A stretch of DNA of 64,000 bases from Streptosporangium subroseum (GTDB taxonomy: Bacteria > Actinomycetota > Actinomycetes > Streptosporangiales > Streptosporangiaceae). The stretch lies in the NCBI RefSeq assembly GCF_900188345.1, contig NZ_FZOD01000010.1, positions 1 through 64,000 of the forward strand. The letters run 5' to 3'. A program made the translations under genes and the position numbers. The first letter of the stretch is position 1. The number at the start of each line of letters is the position of its first letter. The notes below the pieces were generated by a model that searched no databases, was not told where the DNA came from, and saw nothing but the letters and a program-made list of their open reading frames with translations. This document shows positions 1-7,663 of this stretch, one piece after another.

Positions 1-404
1 AAGAATTCCTCTCCACCTCCTCCCACCTTCTGGAGCTCCCGGTCAAGCCCTCGGTCAGGGCAGCCACCCTGCGTCTCCTCGCCGGACTGCCGACGACCAA
101 GGTGCGCGGCTCGATCACCGACCCTCTGGGACGGACGGGAATCGAGGTCACCTTCACAAAGAGCGAGGGCTTCACCGACGAGTTCGGTACCGATGACGTG
201 GTGGCGCAGCGGTACACCACCATCCTCGACCCGCGGATCGGCACCGTCTTGGCGGTAGACGTCGCGATCGCGGTCGAGAGCACGGAGGGGCTCGCCAAGG
301 GGACGTTCATGGACTATCAGGCATGGGCACCTGAGGCGGGCTGGACTAGCGAACGCCCCGAGCGGCCACGCGGCTGCCGGCTCAGCGACCGTCCGCTCCC
401 GTGA
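1..404 (+). CDS. C-terminal part of a CU044_5270-family protein (5' end outside window)
   Basis: The reading frame is open from the first complete codon (base 3) to TGA at 402-404, so only the last ~133 residues are visible. The string LLAGLPTTKVRG followed by DPLGRTGIEV matches the conserved core of the CU044_5270 family. Members are actinobacterial membrane-anchored proteins, often encoded beside an ECF sigma factor, with no established activity. The visible part is soluble, probably extracytoplasmic, with alternating beta-strand-like stretches ending in a basic tail (RPERPRGCR). The membrane segment and any sigma-factor partner would be to the left of the window. The family call rests on memory of the motif and is moderate. 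Confidence 0.6.
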   Translation, partial: EFLSTSSHLLELPVKPSVRAATLRLLAGLPTTKVRGSITDPLGRTGIEVTFTKSEGFTDEFGTDDVVAQRYTTILDPRIGTVLAVDVAIAVESTEGLAKGTFMDYQAWAPEAGWTSERPERPRGCRLSDRPLP

Positions 405-507
405 CGGGCCGCCCCGGGCAGGCGCGCTCACCACCTTCCTTCCTTTGGTGAATCGGCAGACGAGACTACGGCCCGGCTTACCGCCGACCATGTCGGGATA
501 CGGTCTG

Positions 508-1443
508 TCAGCGCCTGCGGGCGGCGGGATCGCGTCCGGCTTGCCAGCACGCGAGCGCTTCCCCGGAGACCCGGGCGTAGCGGGCCAGCGAGGCGACCGA
601 GGTGTGCCCGGAGTAGGCCAGCAGGGTGGAGGTGTTGGCCCCGTCCTCGGCCGCGTGGGTCAGCGCCGAGTGCCGCAGTTGGTGCAGCGTCCAGCCGCCG
701 GTGGCAGCCTCGAACAGCTCGGCCGCCCGCCGGTAGGACAGCCGCGCCTTCCCGCTGCCCGCGTCGATGTCGGCCGGCGGCAGCGCTACCCGGGCCCGCC
801 GGTCGGTGGCGAACACCGGCCCCGTCCGACGCCCCGCTAACAGGCGGGGCAGCAGACGGGCGGTGCCGGTACGCCACACGATCACGTCGACCGCACCGCC
901 CTTGCGCCGGACCCTGGCCCGCCGGTTACGCAGATCCAACTCCTCGGCGTCCAGGCCCAGGACTTCGGAGGACCGCGCTGCGGATTCATACAACAGCCGC
1001 CACAGCGTCCGCTCGCGCAGCGCGATCCCCTCCCTGCCAAGCAACTCGGCGACCTCAGCACGATCCAGGGACCGGGTGCGGTCGGCCTCGACCGGTCGGC
1101 GCTTGAGCCGGCGCAGCGGGTCCTCGGTGATCCAGCCCTGATCCCGCCACCAGCCACCAGCTGAGGCCAGCGCGTTGAGCCGGGCGTTGACAGTGGCAGC
1201 CGATGTCGATCCCCACCGCTCGATGAACCAGGCGGCGACTCGATCGGCCGCAGCTTCCCCCTCGAACACGGTCACCGGAGTGTAGGAGCCGAACTTCTCG
1301 GTCAGAGCGCGCAACGCCGTGGCGTAGGCCCGCGCGGTGTTGGGGTTGGACACCCCGGCGAGAAACCCCTCGATCGCGTCCTTGAGCACCGGCGCCTGCC
1401 GCTCAGGTTCGATCCTGCGGACCGCTCCCACGACTACCTCCAC
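508..1443 (-). CDS. Tyrosine recombinase / site-specific integrase
   Basis: A 311-residue phage-type integrase that cuts and rejoins DNA through a tyrosine nucleophile. The N-terminal SAM-like core-binding domain spans about residues 18-110. The catalytic domain shows the full set: R157 (AARSSEVLGL), K181, H254-x-x-R257 (HQLRHS), H280 (SGHTS) and Y289 (ARYARV). The start is GTG at 1443. An upstream ATG at 1463 is out of frame. Directly in front of the gene lie repeats of the octamer TATCTGCG, a plausible set of recombinase sites. On the other side of them is a gene whose 5' half is missing, which suggests that this recombinase entered or rearranged the locus. No tRNA gene lies next to it. Confidence 0.9.
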   Translation of the reverse strand: MEVVVGAVRRIEPERQAPVLKDAIEGFLAGVSNPNTARAYATALRALTEKFGSYTPVTVFEGEAAADRVAAWFIERWGSTSAATVNARLNALASAGGWWRDQGWITEDPLRRLKRRPVEADRTRSLDRAEVAELLGREGIALRERTLWRLLYESAARSSEVLGLDAEELDLRNRRARVRRKGGAVDVIVWRTGTARLLPRLLAGRRTGPVFATDRRARVALPPADIDAGSGKARLSYRRAAELFEAATGGWTLHQLRHSALTHAAEDGANTSTLLAYSGHTSVASLARYARVSGEALACWQAGRDPAARRR

Positions 1444-1446
1444 GCT

Positions 1447-1541
1447 CTATCGCAGATAACCATGACGTCTGGCCCCGCCCAGCGGAGGCGTTTCTCCAGG
1501 ACGACACCGACGCTATCGCAGATAATCATTAAGTATCTGCG
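1447..1541. repeat. Repeats and inverted repeat of TATCTGCG in front of the integrase
   Basis: A 17-base element (CTATCGCAGATAAYCAT) occurs at 1447-1463 and again at 1513-1529 with one difference. At 1517-1541 it forms a perfect inverted repeat: CGCAGATA (1517-1524), 9-base spacer, TATCTGCG (1534-1541). The octamer therefore occurs three times in 95 bases immediately upstream of the integrase start. This arrangement fits binding sites or an attachment core for a tyrosine recombinase, or an autoregulatory operator. The function is inferred. Confidence 0.55.
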
Positions 1542-1639
1542 GTCAATCGTGTCCGAAGGGGGCAGTGCGAAAGTGCACAGCGCTGACCTGTGCGGACAGG
1601 GCTTAGCGCACGATTCGGTTCCGATGTTCCTCAGACCCC

Positions 1640-2119
1640 AACCCCGCGGGAGACGAGCGGCCCGGGACGCGATTCTGGATGACCAGCATGCTCAACGAGG
1701 CAGTCGTCCACGGCTTCGACGCAGCCAACGCGGCGGACCGACCGGCCGACCTCGACGCAGACATCGCAGCCGCGCTCATCAGCAACCACCTCGCGATGCT
1801 CACCTCCCCCACGTGGGAGATGCAGCGGCCGGCGTCCGCCCATGCCATTCGGGGCACCGGGCAGACCCTGCAGTGGCTGGCCACCGACACCGCGGACGAC
1901 GCGGGCGCTTGGTTCGTCGAACAGCGGCCTGACGGGGCAACGTGGCAGCCCACAACCCAGCAGGCCGATGTGACGGTGACCGGCCCGGCACGATCGCTGC
2001 TGCTGACCTTGACCCGACGTCTCCCTCTCACCGACCGCGAAGCCACCGACATCAGCGTCGACGGCGACACCGACCTCGCCCAGCACTGGCTCGACAACAC
2101 CGCCCATGTCAGCGGCTGA
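1640..2119 (+). pseudogene. 5'-truncated maleylpyruvate isomerase family (mycothiol-dependent) gene
   Basis: The C-terminal ~160 residues of the mycothiol-dependent maleylpyruvate isomerase/DinB-like family are readable. They include a segment resembling the family motif W-x(4)-LxExxVHxxDA (here FWMTSMLNEAVVHGFDAANA) and a C-terminal sterol-carrier-like part (SLLLTLTRRLP, then DTDLAQHWLD). The N-terminal half, with the DinB helices and metal-binding histidines, is absent upstream, where the sequence turns into the integrase repeat region. An ATG at 1679 starts in the middle of the conserved motif, so it is not a natural start. I read this as a relic created by the integrase-side rearrangement. 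Confidence 0.6.
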
Positions 2120-2424
2120 CCGGCACCGAGGCGCCCCACCGCCACGACGAAGGCAACGTTCGGCATGACACCGGTACGAGATGCCGTCATCAGGGAAGCA
2201 ACGGACGGCGCGGGGGACGTCTTCGCCCACGGGACGTTCAACTTGATCGAGCGACCCGACGAATCAGGAGGTGATCAGCACGTCGCCTGACACGCCGATC
2301 CACGGGTCTTGACTATTTCTCTGATCGGTAGCCGCGGCTGTCCGTGCATTGATCACGCAGTCCGGCGGCCGGTGCGGCGGGTTCGTCGGAGACCTTGATG
2401 GAGGAACCTGGATCCCCAAGGGGA
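2120..2424. other. Gap without a convincing gene
   Basis: This stretch holds one short open frame (2165-2290, 41 residues) with no good ribosome binding site and no recognisable relative. A short perfect dyad, GATCCCC-AA-GGGGATC (2411-2426), touches the stop codon of the kinase gene that ends at 2425 and could act as a weak terminator. Nothing else was recognised. Confidence 0.4.
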
Positions 2425-4356
2425 TCACCTGGGCGTGTACCAGAGACTGATCTTGTCGAGCTCCGCGACGGGGCCGTCGGCGAGGACGCGCGCGATCTTG
2501 CCGCGAAGGTCCAGCATGACGACCTCTCTGGTCCTGCCCTCGGTCGTGGTGGTGAGGAGGTGCCGGTCGCCCAGCCAGCCGCCGTACCCCATCCCTTCGC
2601 CGATCGGGACGGTCGCCCTGCGCTTCGCCGTTTCGGCGTCCCACAGGCACACGTCGCGAGACTTGTCCGGGCAGCGGGTCGTGAAGACCGTCCCCAGGGA
2701 GGTGGATCTGACGTCGTCCGCCGTCAGCTCTCCGACTCCGGGAACCGTCCGCAGCACCGAACCGTCCAGGCGGTGAAAGCGGACCGCCCCGTCGGGCCGG
2801 GTGTGCATGACCGAGGCCGAGTCCGGGCCCCAGACATACTCGGAGGGATCGGTCTCGTCCGGCACCAGGGCGATGCGAGCCGTGCGCGAGGCCACGTCCA
2901 CGATCGCGAAACCCCTGCTGTGCGAATCCCCTGTTAGACCCTCGAAGACGGTCAGCAGGACCCTTGTCCCGGTGACGTCCCAGTGGGGGTGGAAGGTGAC
3001 CATCGGGGAGTCGACGGTCCTGATCTGGACCTCCGGCGCTCCCGCCGCGTCCAGCACCCGCACCAGGTCGAACTCCCCGTTGAGGAACTTGTTGGTCGGG
3101 TTGACGACGACGCGCTCGCCGCCCGGGGCCGCGATGGCGGTCATGAGCGTCCCCAGGAACCGGAACTTCGCGGAGCCGTCCTGCCGCAGATAGGTCTCGC
3201 TACCGCGCCGCCGGTCCTCGTAGCTGGTCACCCCTTCCGCGTCCGAGGGGTTCTCATGCAGGGTGATCTTCGTTCCCGGGATCTTCAGGTCGGTCGTCGA
3301 GGTGGTGGGCATCGGCCCGATCCTCGGTCTCTCCGGGACGGCCGTCGTCGCGGGAACGCTCGGCCTCGCCACCAGCCCCGTGGACGTCTCGCCACTCTCG
3401 GTCGTCCTCGTCAGGTAGATCGCGAGGCCGACGACCAGCGCGAGCGCCAGCGCGATGGAACCGGCGATCGCCAGGGGCGCCGGGCGGCGCTTCCCCGGTG
3501 GCGGGGTGACGGCCTGCTCGCGGCCCTCGTCCAGCAGTCGCTGCGGTGCCACCGGATGGCCCAGCAACCGCAGCAGCGCCGCCGTGGCCGCCGGCCGTGC
3601 CCGCGGATCCTTGGACAGGCACTCTTCCACCAGCTCGCGCAGTTCCTCGTCCAGGTCACCGAGCCGCGGCTCGCCGTTCAGGATCCGGTGGATGACCACG
3701 GGCAGCGAGTCGTTCCCGAAGGGCGGTTCCCCCGTCGCCGCGCACACCACCGTCGACGCCCACGCGAACAGGTCCGCCGCCGGCCCCGCCTCAAGCTGTT
3801 CGAACTGCTCCGGCGCCATGTACGGCGGGGTCCCGACGAGGTGGTCGAAGGCCGTCGAGGTGGAGTCCAGCGCGCGGGAGATGCCGAAGTCGATCACCCG
3901 GGGGCCTTCGCGGGCGAGCAGCACGTTGGCGGGCTTGAAGTCGCGGTGGATGACGCCCGCCTGGTGGATGGCGGCCAGCGCGGTGAGGGTCCCGATCGCC
4001 AGCCGGCGCAGCTCGGCGCCGCGCAGCGGCCCGCGCTCCTCGATGACCTGGGCGAGGCTGGGCCCGTCGACGTACTCGCTGAAGATGTACGGCCTGCCGT
4101 CGATCTCGCCGTTCTCCAGCACCTGCGCGGTGCAGAAGGCCTTCACCCGGCGGGCCAGCTCGATCTCCCGGTTGAAATCCGCCAGGGTTTGGCCCCCGGT
4201 GTCGCCCTGGTTGAGCACCTTCACCGCGACCCGCGTCCCGGACGGGGACTCGGCCAGGTAGACCGTCCCCTGCCCGCCGCGGCCGAGCCTGCCGAGGATC
4301 CGGTACGGTCCGATCTCGGCGGGGTCGCCCGGCGCGGGTGGAGTGATTCCGGTCAT
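2425..4356 (-). CDS. Membrane Ser/Thr protein kinase with extracytoplasmic beta-propeller-like domain
   Basis: A 643-residue Hanks-type kinase (PknB class). The glycine loop is GRGGQGTVYLA (25-35), the ATP lysine is K46 (VAVKVL), the catalytic loop is HRDFKPANVLL (D139, N144), DFG is at 156-158, and APE is in YMAPEQ (179-184), so it should be active. One membrane helix (about 294-316) separates it from ~320 extracytoplasmic residues with repeated PxGE/PHWDVTGTRVLLT and RTVPGVG strand patterns resembling a TolB/WD40-like propeller. The ATG at 4356 overlaps the TGA of the upstream pseudokinase (ATGA), so translation is coupled. Earlier in-frame starts run back into that gene and are rejected. 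The ligand is unknown. Confidence 0.9.
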   Translation of the reverse strand: MTGITPPAPGDPAEIGPYRILGRLGRGGQGTVYLAESPSGTRVAVKVLNQGDTGGQTLADFNREIELARRVKAFCTAQVLENGEIDGRPYIFSEYVDGPSLAQVIEERGPLRGAELRRLAIGTLTALAAIHQAGVIHRDFKPANVLLAREGPRVIDFGISRALDSTSTAFDHLVGTPPYMAPEQFEQLEAGPAADLFAWASTVVCAATGEPPFGNDSLPVVIHRILNGEPRLGDLDEELRELVEECLSKDPRARPAATAALLRLLGHPVAPQRLLDEGREQAVTPPPGKRRPAPLAIAGSIALALALVVGLAIYLTRTTESGETSTGLVARPSVPATTAVPERPRIGPMPTTSTTDLKIPGTKITLHENPSDAEGVTSYEDRRRGSETYLRQDGSAKFRFLGTLMTAIAAPGGERVVVNPTNKFLNGEFDLVRVLDAAGAPEVQIRTVDSPMVTFHPHWDVTGTRVLLTVFEGLTGDSHSRGFAIVDVASRTARIALVPDETDPSEYVWGPDSASVMHTRPDGAVRFHRLDGSVLRTVPGVGELTADDVRSTSLGTVFTTRCPDKSRDVCLWDAETAKRRATVPIGEGMGYGGWLGDRHLLTTTTEGRTREVVMLDLRGKIARVLADGPVAELDKISLWYTPR

Positions 4357-6295
4357 CGGGCCGCCGGGGTGAAGCTCAGGAAGGCTGTGTTGAGCTTCTT
4401 GAGGTCGGCGAGCACCCGGACGGACTTGCCGAAGAAGTCGACCACTTCGACCTTGGCGCTTTTCTTGGAGATTTTCTGGATGAGCAGGTTCTGGTTGTTG
4501 AACCAGCCCAGGATCAGGTCGTTCCCCTCGGAGGGGACGGTGTGACGCCGGTTGCCGGTCTTGGTGTCCCACACGCACAGGTCCTTCTCATTGGGGCACA
4601 CCGTGACGAAGTATGCGCCCGACGGGGAGAACCAGTTCGTGACCCGTGGCTGGCCGACCCAGTGCATCGTCCGGGTGACCTGCCCGTCCGGGCCGTAGAT
4701 GTCGATCCCGTAGCGCTTGCCGTCGTAGAACCCCCGCGCGACGGAGCCGTCCGGCGTGAACGTGAAGTGCATCGTGTCGGCGCCGACGGCCTCGGTGAGC
4801 ACCCGGGTAGCCTTGCGTGCCACCACGTCCACCACCACGAACCCGTCGGACACACCCTTGGCCGGATCCCGCACCGACAGCAGGACCTTGGAGCCGTCCG
4901 CGGACCACACGGGGCTGTGATCCTGCCACGGCTGCTCGACGGTCGGCACGCTGAACTCCGTACCGGTCGCCAGGTCTCGGATCTTCAGATAGTCGAAGGT
5001 CGAGTCGGTGAACTTCGCGAGCGGGTCCAGCGCTACCTTGTCGCCCTGCGGCGACAGCACCGGCTGCAGGGCGGTGCCCACCTGTGTGAAGGTGTCCTTG
5101 CCCTTAGCCCTGGCGAACGATCCGAAGGGCTGGGCGACGCTCAGGTAGCCACCCAGCCTGACGGTGTCCTTCGGATTCTCGTGCAGGGTGATGCTCGTCC
5201 CGGCCAGCTCGATGTCCGTGGTGGGCTTCTCCACCTTTTCGAAGGGAGCCTCGGTGACGTTCGGGCTGCTCTGGGGCTGGGGGGTGAAGGCGGGGGCGAG
5301 CGCACCCTGCGCGGTACTCGGTGAGGCGCTTGGTAAGGAGCTCGGCGCGGCGACGGGCGACGGGCTCCCCGACACGCTGAGGTAGACCGCGCCCCGGAGA
5401 CCAGGGCGACGGCCATCGCGCCCGCGGCCAGCAGCAGCGGGCGGAGGCGCCGGACCGGGCGGGTGGCGGGCCCGGCGGGTGAGAGGTGGGCGACGGACAT
5501 GAGGTCGGAGGTCAGGAGTTCCCCGACCAGGCGGAGCAGGGCGTCGCTCGCGCTTGGCCGCCGGGCCGGGTCCTTGGCGAGGCAGGCGGTGACCAGCCCG
5601 CGCAGGTCGTCGGGGAGCGCGTCGAGGTCGGGCTCGTCGTTGATGATCCGGTTGACCGTGCCCGACATCGACCCGGCGTCGAAGGGGGAGCGGCCGGAGG
5701 CGGCGAAGGCGATGGTCGCCCCCCAGGAGAACAGGTCCCCGGCGGGTTCGGGGGAGGCGCCCCTGAGCTTCTCTGGCGGGGTGTAGGCGGGGACGTCGAC
5801 CCTGCGCGTCTCGGTGGACGCGGTCGCCTCCAGTGCCCGTGCCATGCCGAGGTCGATCACCCTCGGCCCGTCGGGACCGAACAGCACGCTGCCGGGGCGC
5901 AGATCGCCGTGGACCGTCCCCGCCTGGTGGATGGCGACCAGCGCGGTCATCGTCCCGACGGCCAGCCGGTGGAGCGCGGCCGCCTCCAGGACGCCCCCGG
6001 AGGCCACCGTCTCCTCCAGCGTCGGGCCGTCGATGTACTCGCTGACGATGTACGGCCTGCCGTCGTCCACCCCGCTGTCCAGGACCTGCGCGGTGCAGAA
6101 GGCGGGGATCTCCCGCAGCGGTTCCATCGCCTCCCGGAACCGGTCGAGATCCACGTCCGCGGGCAGCAGCCGCACGACCACCCGGTCCCCCGAGGGGGAT
6201 CTGGCGAGGTAGACGGAATCGCCCAGCCGTTCCGTGACCTGGTAGTCGTTCACGCTCTCGGGATCCCCCGCCTGCACGGGAGCGGCGTCCGGCAT
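4353..6295 (-). pseudogene. Membrane pseudokinase with propeller ectodomain, frameshifted at the membrane helix
   Basis: This is a paralogue of the downstream kinase, split over two frames. The kinase-like domain and start of the membrane helix (AAGAMAVALVSG) read from ATG 6295. The remainder of the helix (AVYLSVSG) and the whole propeller-like ectodomain read in another frame to the stop at 4353. One base missing from the CCCC run at 5392-5395 accounts for it. The kinase half has lost catalytic residues: no glycine loop, R42 for the ATP lysine, HGDLRPGS for HRDLKPxN and DLG for DFG. It was therefore probably a pseudokinase before the shift. The frameshift could be real, programmed or a sequencing error in a homopolymer. 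Confidence 0.8.
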
Positions 6296-6384
6296 GGTGT
6301 GGCTTCCTCTCCGAGGACTCCATTCGGGATCACCAATTATGGTGATTCAGCCGTACAAAGTGGAGGATCCAGCTAGAGACTCAT

Positions 6385-6529
6385 GTTGAATTCGATCAGT
6401 ACGTCGCGATGATTCGCCGGGCCGGGCCGTCAATGCGCACCCGGCCGCGCGCGAGGGAAACTCTTGTTGAATCCGATCAGTACGTCACGGTGATGCGCCG
6501 GGCCGGGCCGTCAACGCGCACCCGGCCCC
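6385..6529. repeat. Two ~64-base direct repeats: duplicated 3' end of the S66 peptidase gene
   Basis: The end of the peptidase gene (from about 6466, stop codon at 6477-6479) is repeated 81 bases away, from about 6385, with roughly 90 percent identity, including the equivalent of the stop codon at 6396-6398. The outer copy is non-coding today. It lies between the peptidase gene and the pseudokinase start at 6295, so it is a local duplication of a gene end. Confidence 0.8.
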
Positions 6530-7520
6530 CGTAGGGGATCACCAGCTGCGGGTCGGTGTGCCCGAAGTCCACGTCGAAGACCACCATCACCCCGGGCGCG
6601 TAGACCGCCAGGGCCCGGGACGCGGCCTCGCGCTGCTCCCCGGCGTAGGCGGCCTTCTCCTCCGGGCTGTTGCGCCGATCGAGGGACCACGCCTTGGGCC
6701 GGGCGAGGAGGATCGCGGGGAACTGCCGCAGGAGACCGCGCTCGCCCATGTTGCGCAGGATCCGGAAGACCTCGGTGGCCGAGGGCAGCTCCTCGCTGGT
6801 CTCCAGCAGGAGGATCATGCCCCGGTAGGCCTCGGGGGGCCGGATGTCCCGATCGGCCATCAGCAACCAGGAGAGAATCTCCAGGTTGCCGCCCCAGGTG
6901 GTCGACTCCACCACCCGGTCCGCGTTGTGCCAGGACCAGCCGGAGGAGGCCTCCATGGAGGGCGGGGAGTCGAAGGACTCCGGGTCGCCCCAGTCCTTGT
7001 CGACGTCGCCGTACTCGGTGTTCTCCGGGAGCGTGAACTCGCCGGAGGTGAGCAGCGCGGCGCGCAGCGAGTCGGCGGTCAGGGGGTGCATGCCGCCGCA
7101 GCGCCCGAACTGGACCATCACCGAACCGCCGTGGTAACCGACGACGCCGAGGTTCGACAGGTAGGCCAGCAGGTTCGTGTTGTCGCTGTAGCCGAAGAAG
7201 GGCTTGGGATTGGCGCGGATCAGCTCGCCGTCCAGGTACGGGGTCACGGTGATCTGGTCCTCGCCCCCGATGCTGGCGATGATCGCTTTGATCTCGGGGT
7301 CGCCGAAGGCGGCGTTGATGTCCGCGGCCCGGTCGGCCGCCGTCGCGCCCATGCGGCGAGTGGTGGGATATTCCACCGGGATCAGGCCGAAGTCGTCGCG
7401 CAGCCGCTGGATCCCCGTGTCGAAGGGGCGGGGGAACAGGCCGGGCAGACCGGCCGAGGTGGACAGCACCGCCACCTTGTCGCCGGGCCTGGGCTTCGGG
7501 GGATACACCGGTTCGTACAT
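6477..7520 (-). CDS. Peptidase S66 family protein (LD-carboxypeptidase / MccF-like)
   Basis: A 347-residue serine peptidase of family S66. The nucleophile is S112 in FFGYSDNTNLL, with E214 in the WGGNLEIL motif and H321 in DFGHTDP completing the Ser-Glu-His triad. LdcA members cut the L,D bond of murein tetrapeptide in the cytoplasm. The MccF branch cleaves microcin C-type aminoacyl-nucleotides and confers self-immunity. The SDNTNLL and GGNLEIL wording is closer to the MccF/LdcA-like group than to classical LdcA. I chose ATG 7520 (MYEPVYPP); earlier in-frame starts add an unconserved leader reaching the neighbouring caspase gene. It lies 143 bases downstream of that gene on the same strand and may share its transcript. 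Confidence 0.85.
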   Translation of the reverse strand: MYEPVYPPKPRPGDKVAVLSTSAGLPGLFPRPFDTGIQRLRDDFGLIPVEYPTTRRMGATAADRAADINAAFGDPEIKAIIASIGGEDQITVTPYLDGELIRANPKPFFGYSDNTNLLAYLSNLGVVGYHGGSVMVQFGRCGGMHPLTADSLRAALLTSGEFTLPENTEYGDVDKDWGDPESFDSPPSMEASSGWSWHNADRVVESTTWGGNLEILSWLLMADRDIRPPEAYRGMILLLETSEELPSATEVFRILRNMGERGLLRQFPAILLARPKAWSLDRRNSPEEKAAYAGEQREAASRALAVYAPGVMVVFDVDFGHTDPQLVIPYGGRVRVDGPARRITVTY

Positions 7521-7663
7521 TCCCAGACCGTACCAACGGAGATCAAAGACGCGCCGCCCAATATCGGGCATGAACCGGCCCTGCCGCCGGATCATGACCC
7601 GGCCCGTTGAGCGGTGAGGGTCCGGCTCGGAAGCAGGCGGTGCCGCCGTCTGTTCGAAGATCA

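Noticed and set aside
1444..1640. tRNA gene as integration target next to the integrase
   Set aside because: No cloverleaf or conserved TTCGA/GGTTCGAATCC-type arm could be found here or elsewhere in the window.
2165..2290. 41-codon plus-strand frame
   Set aside because: No ribosome binding site, no conserved features; kept only as a remark in the gap entry.
2983..4545. 520-codon open frame on the plus strand over the kinase gene
   Set aside because: It is antisense to a gene with complete kinase motifs, has composition typical of a high-GC shadow (Arg, Gly, Pro rich) and no domain.
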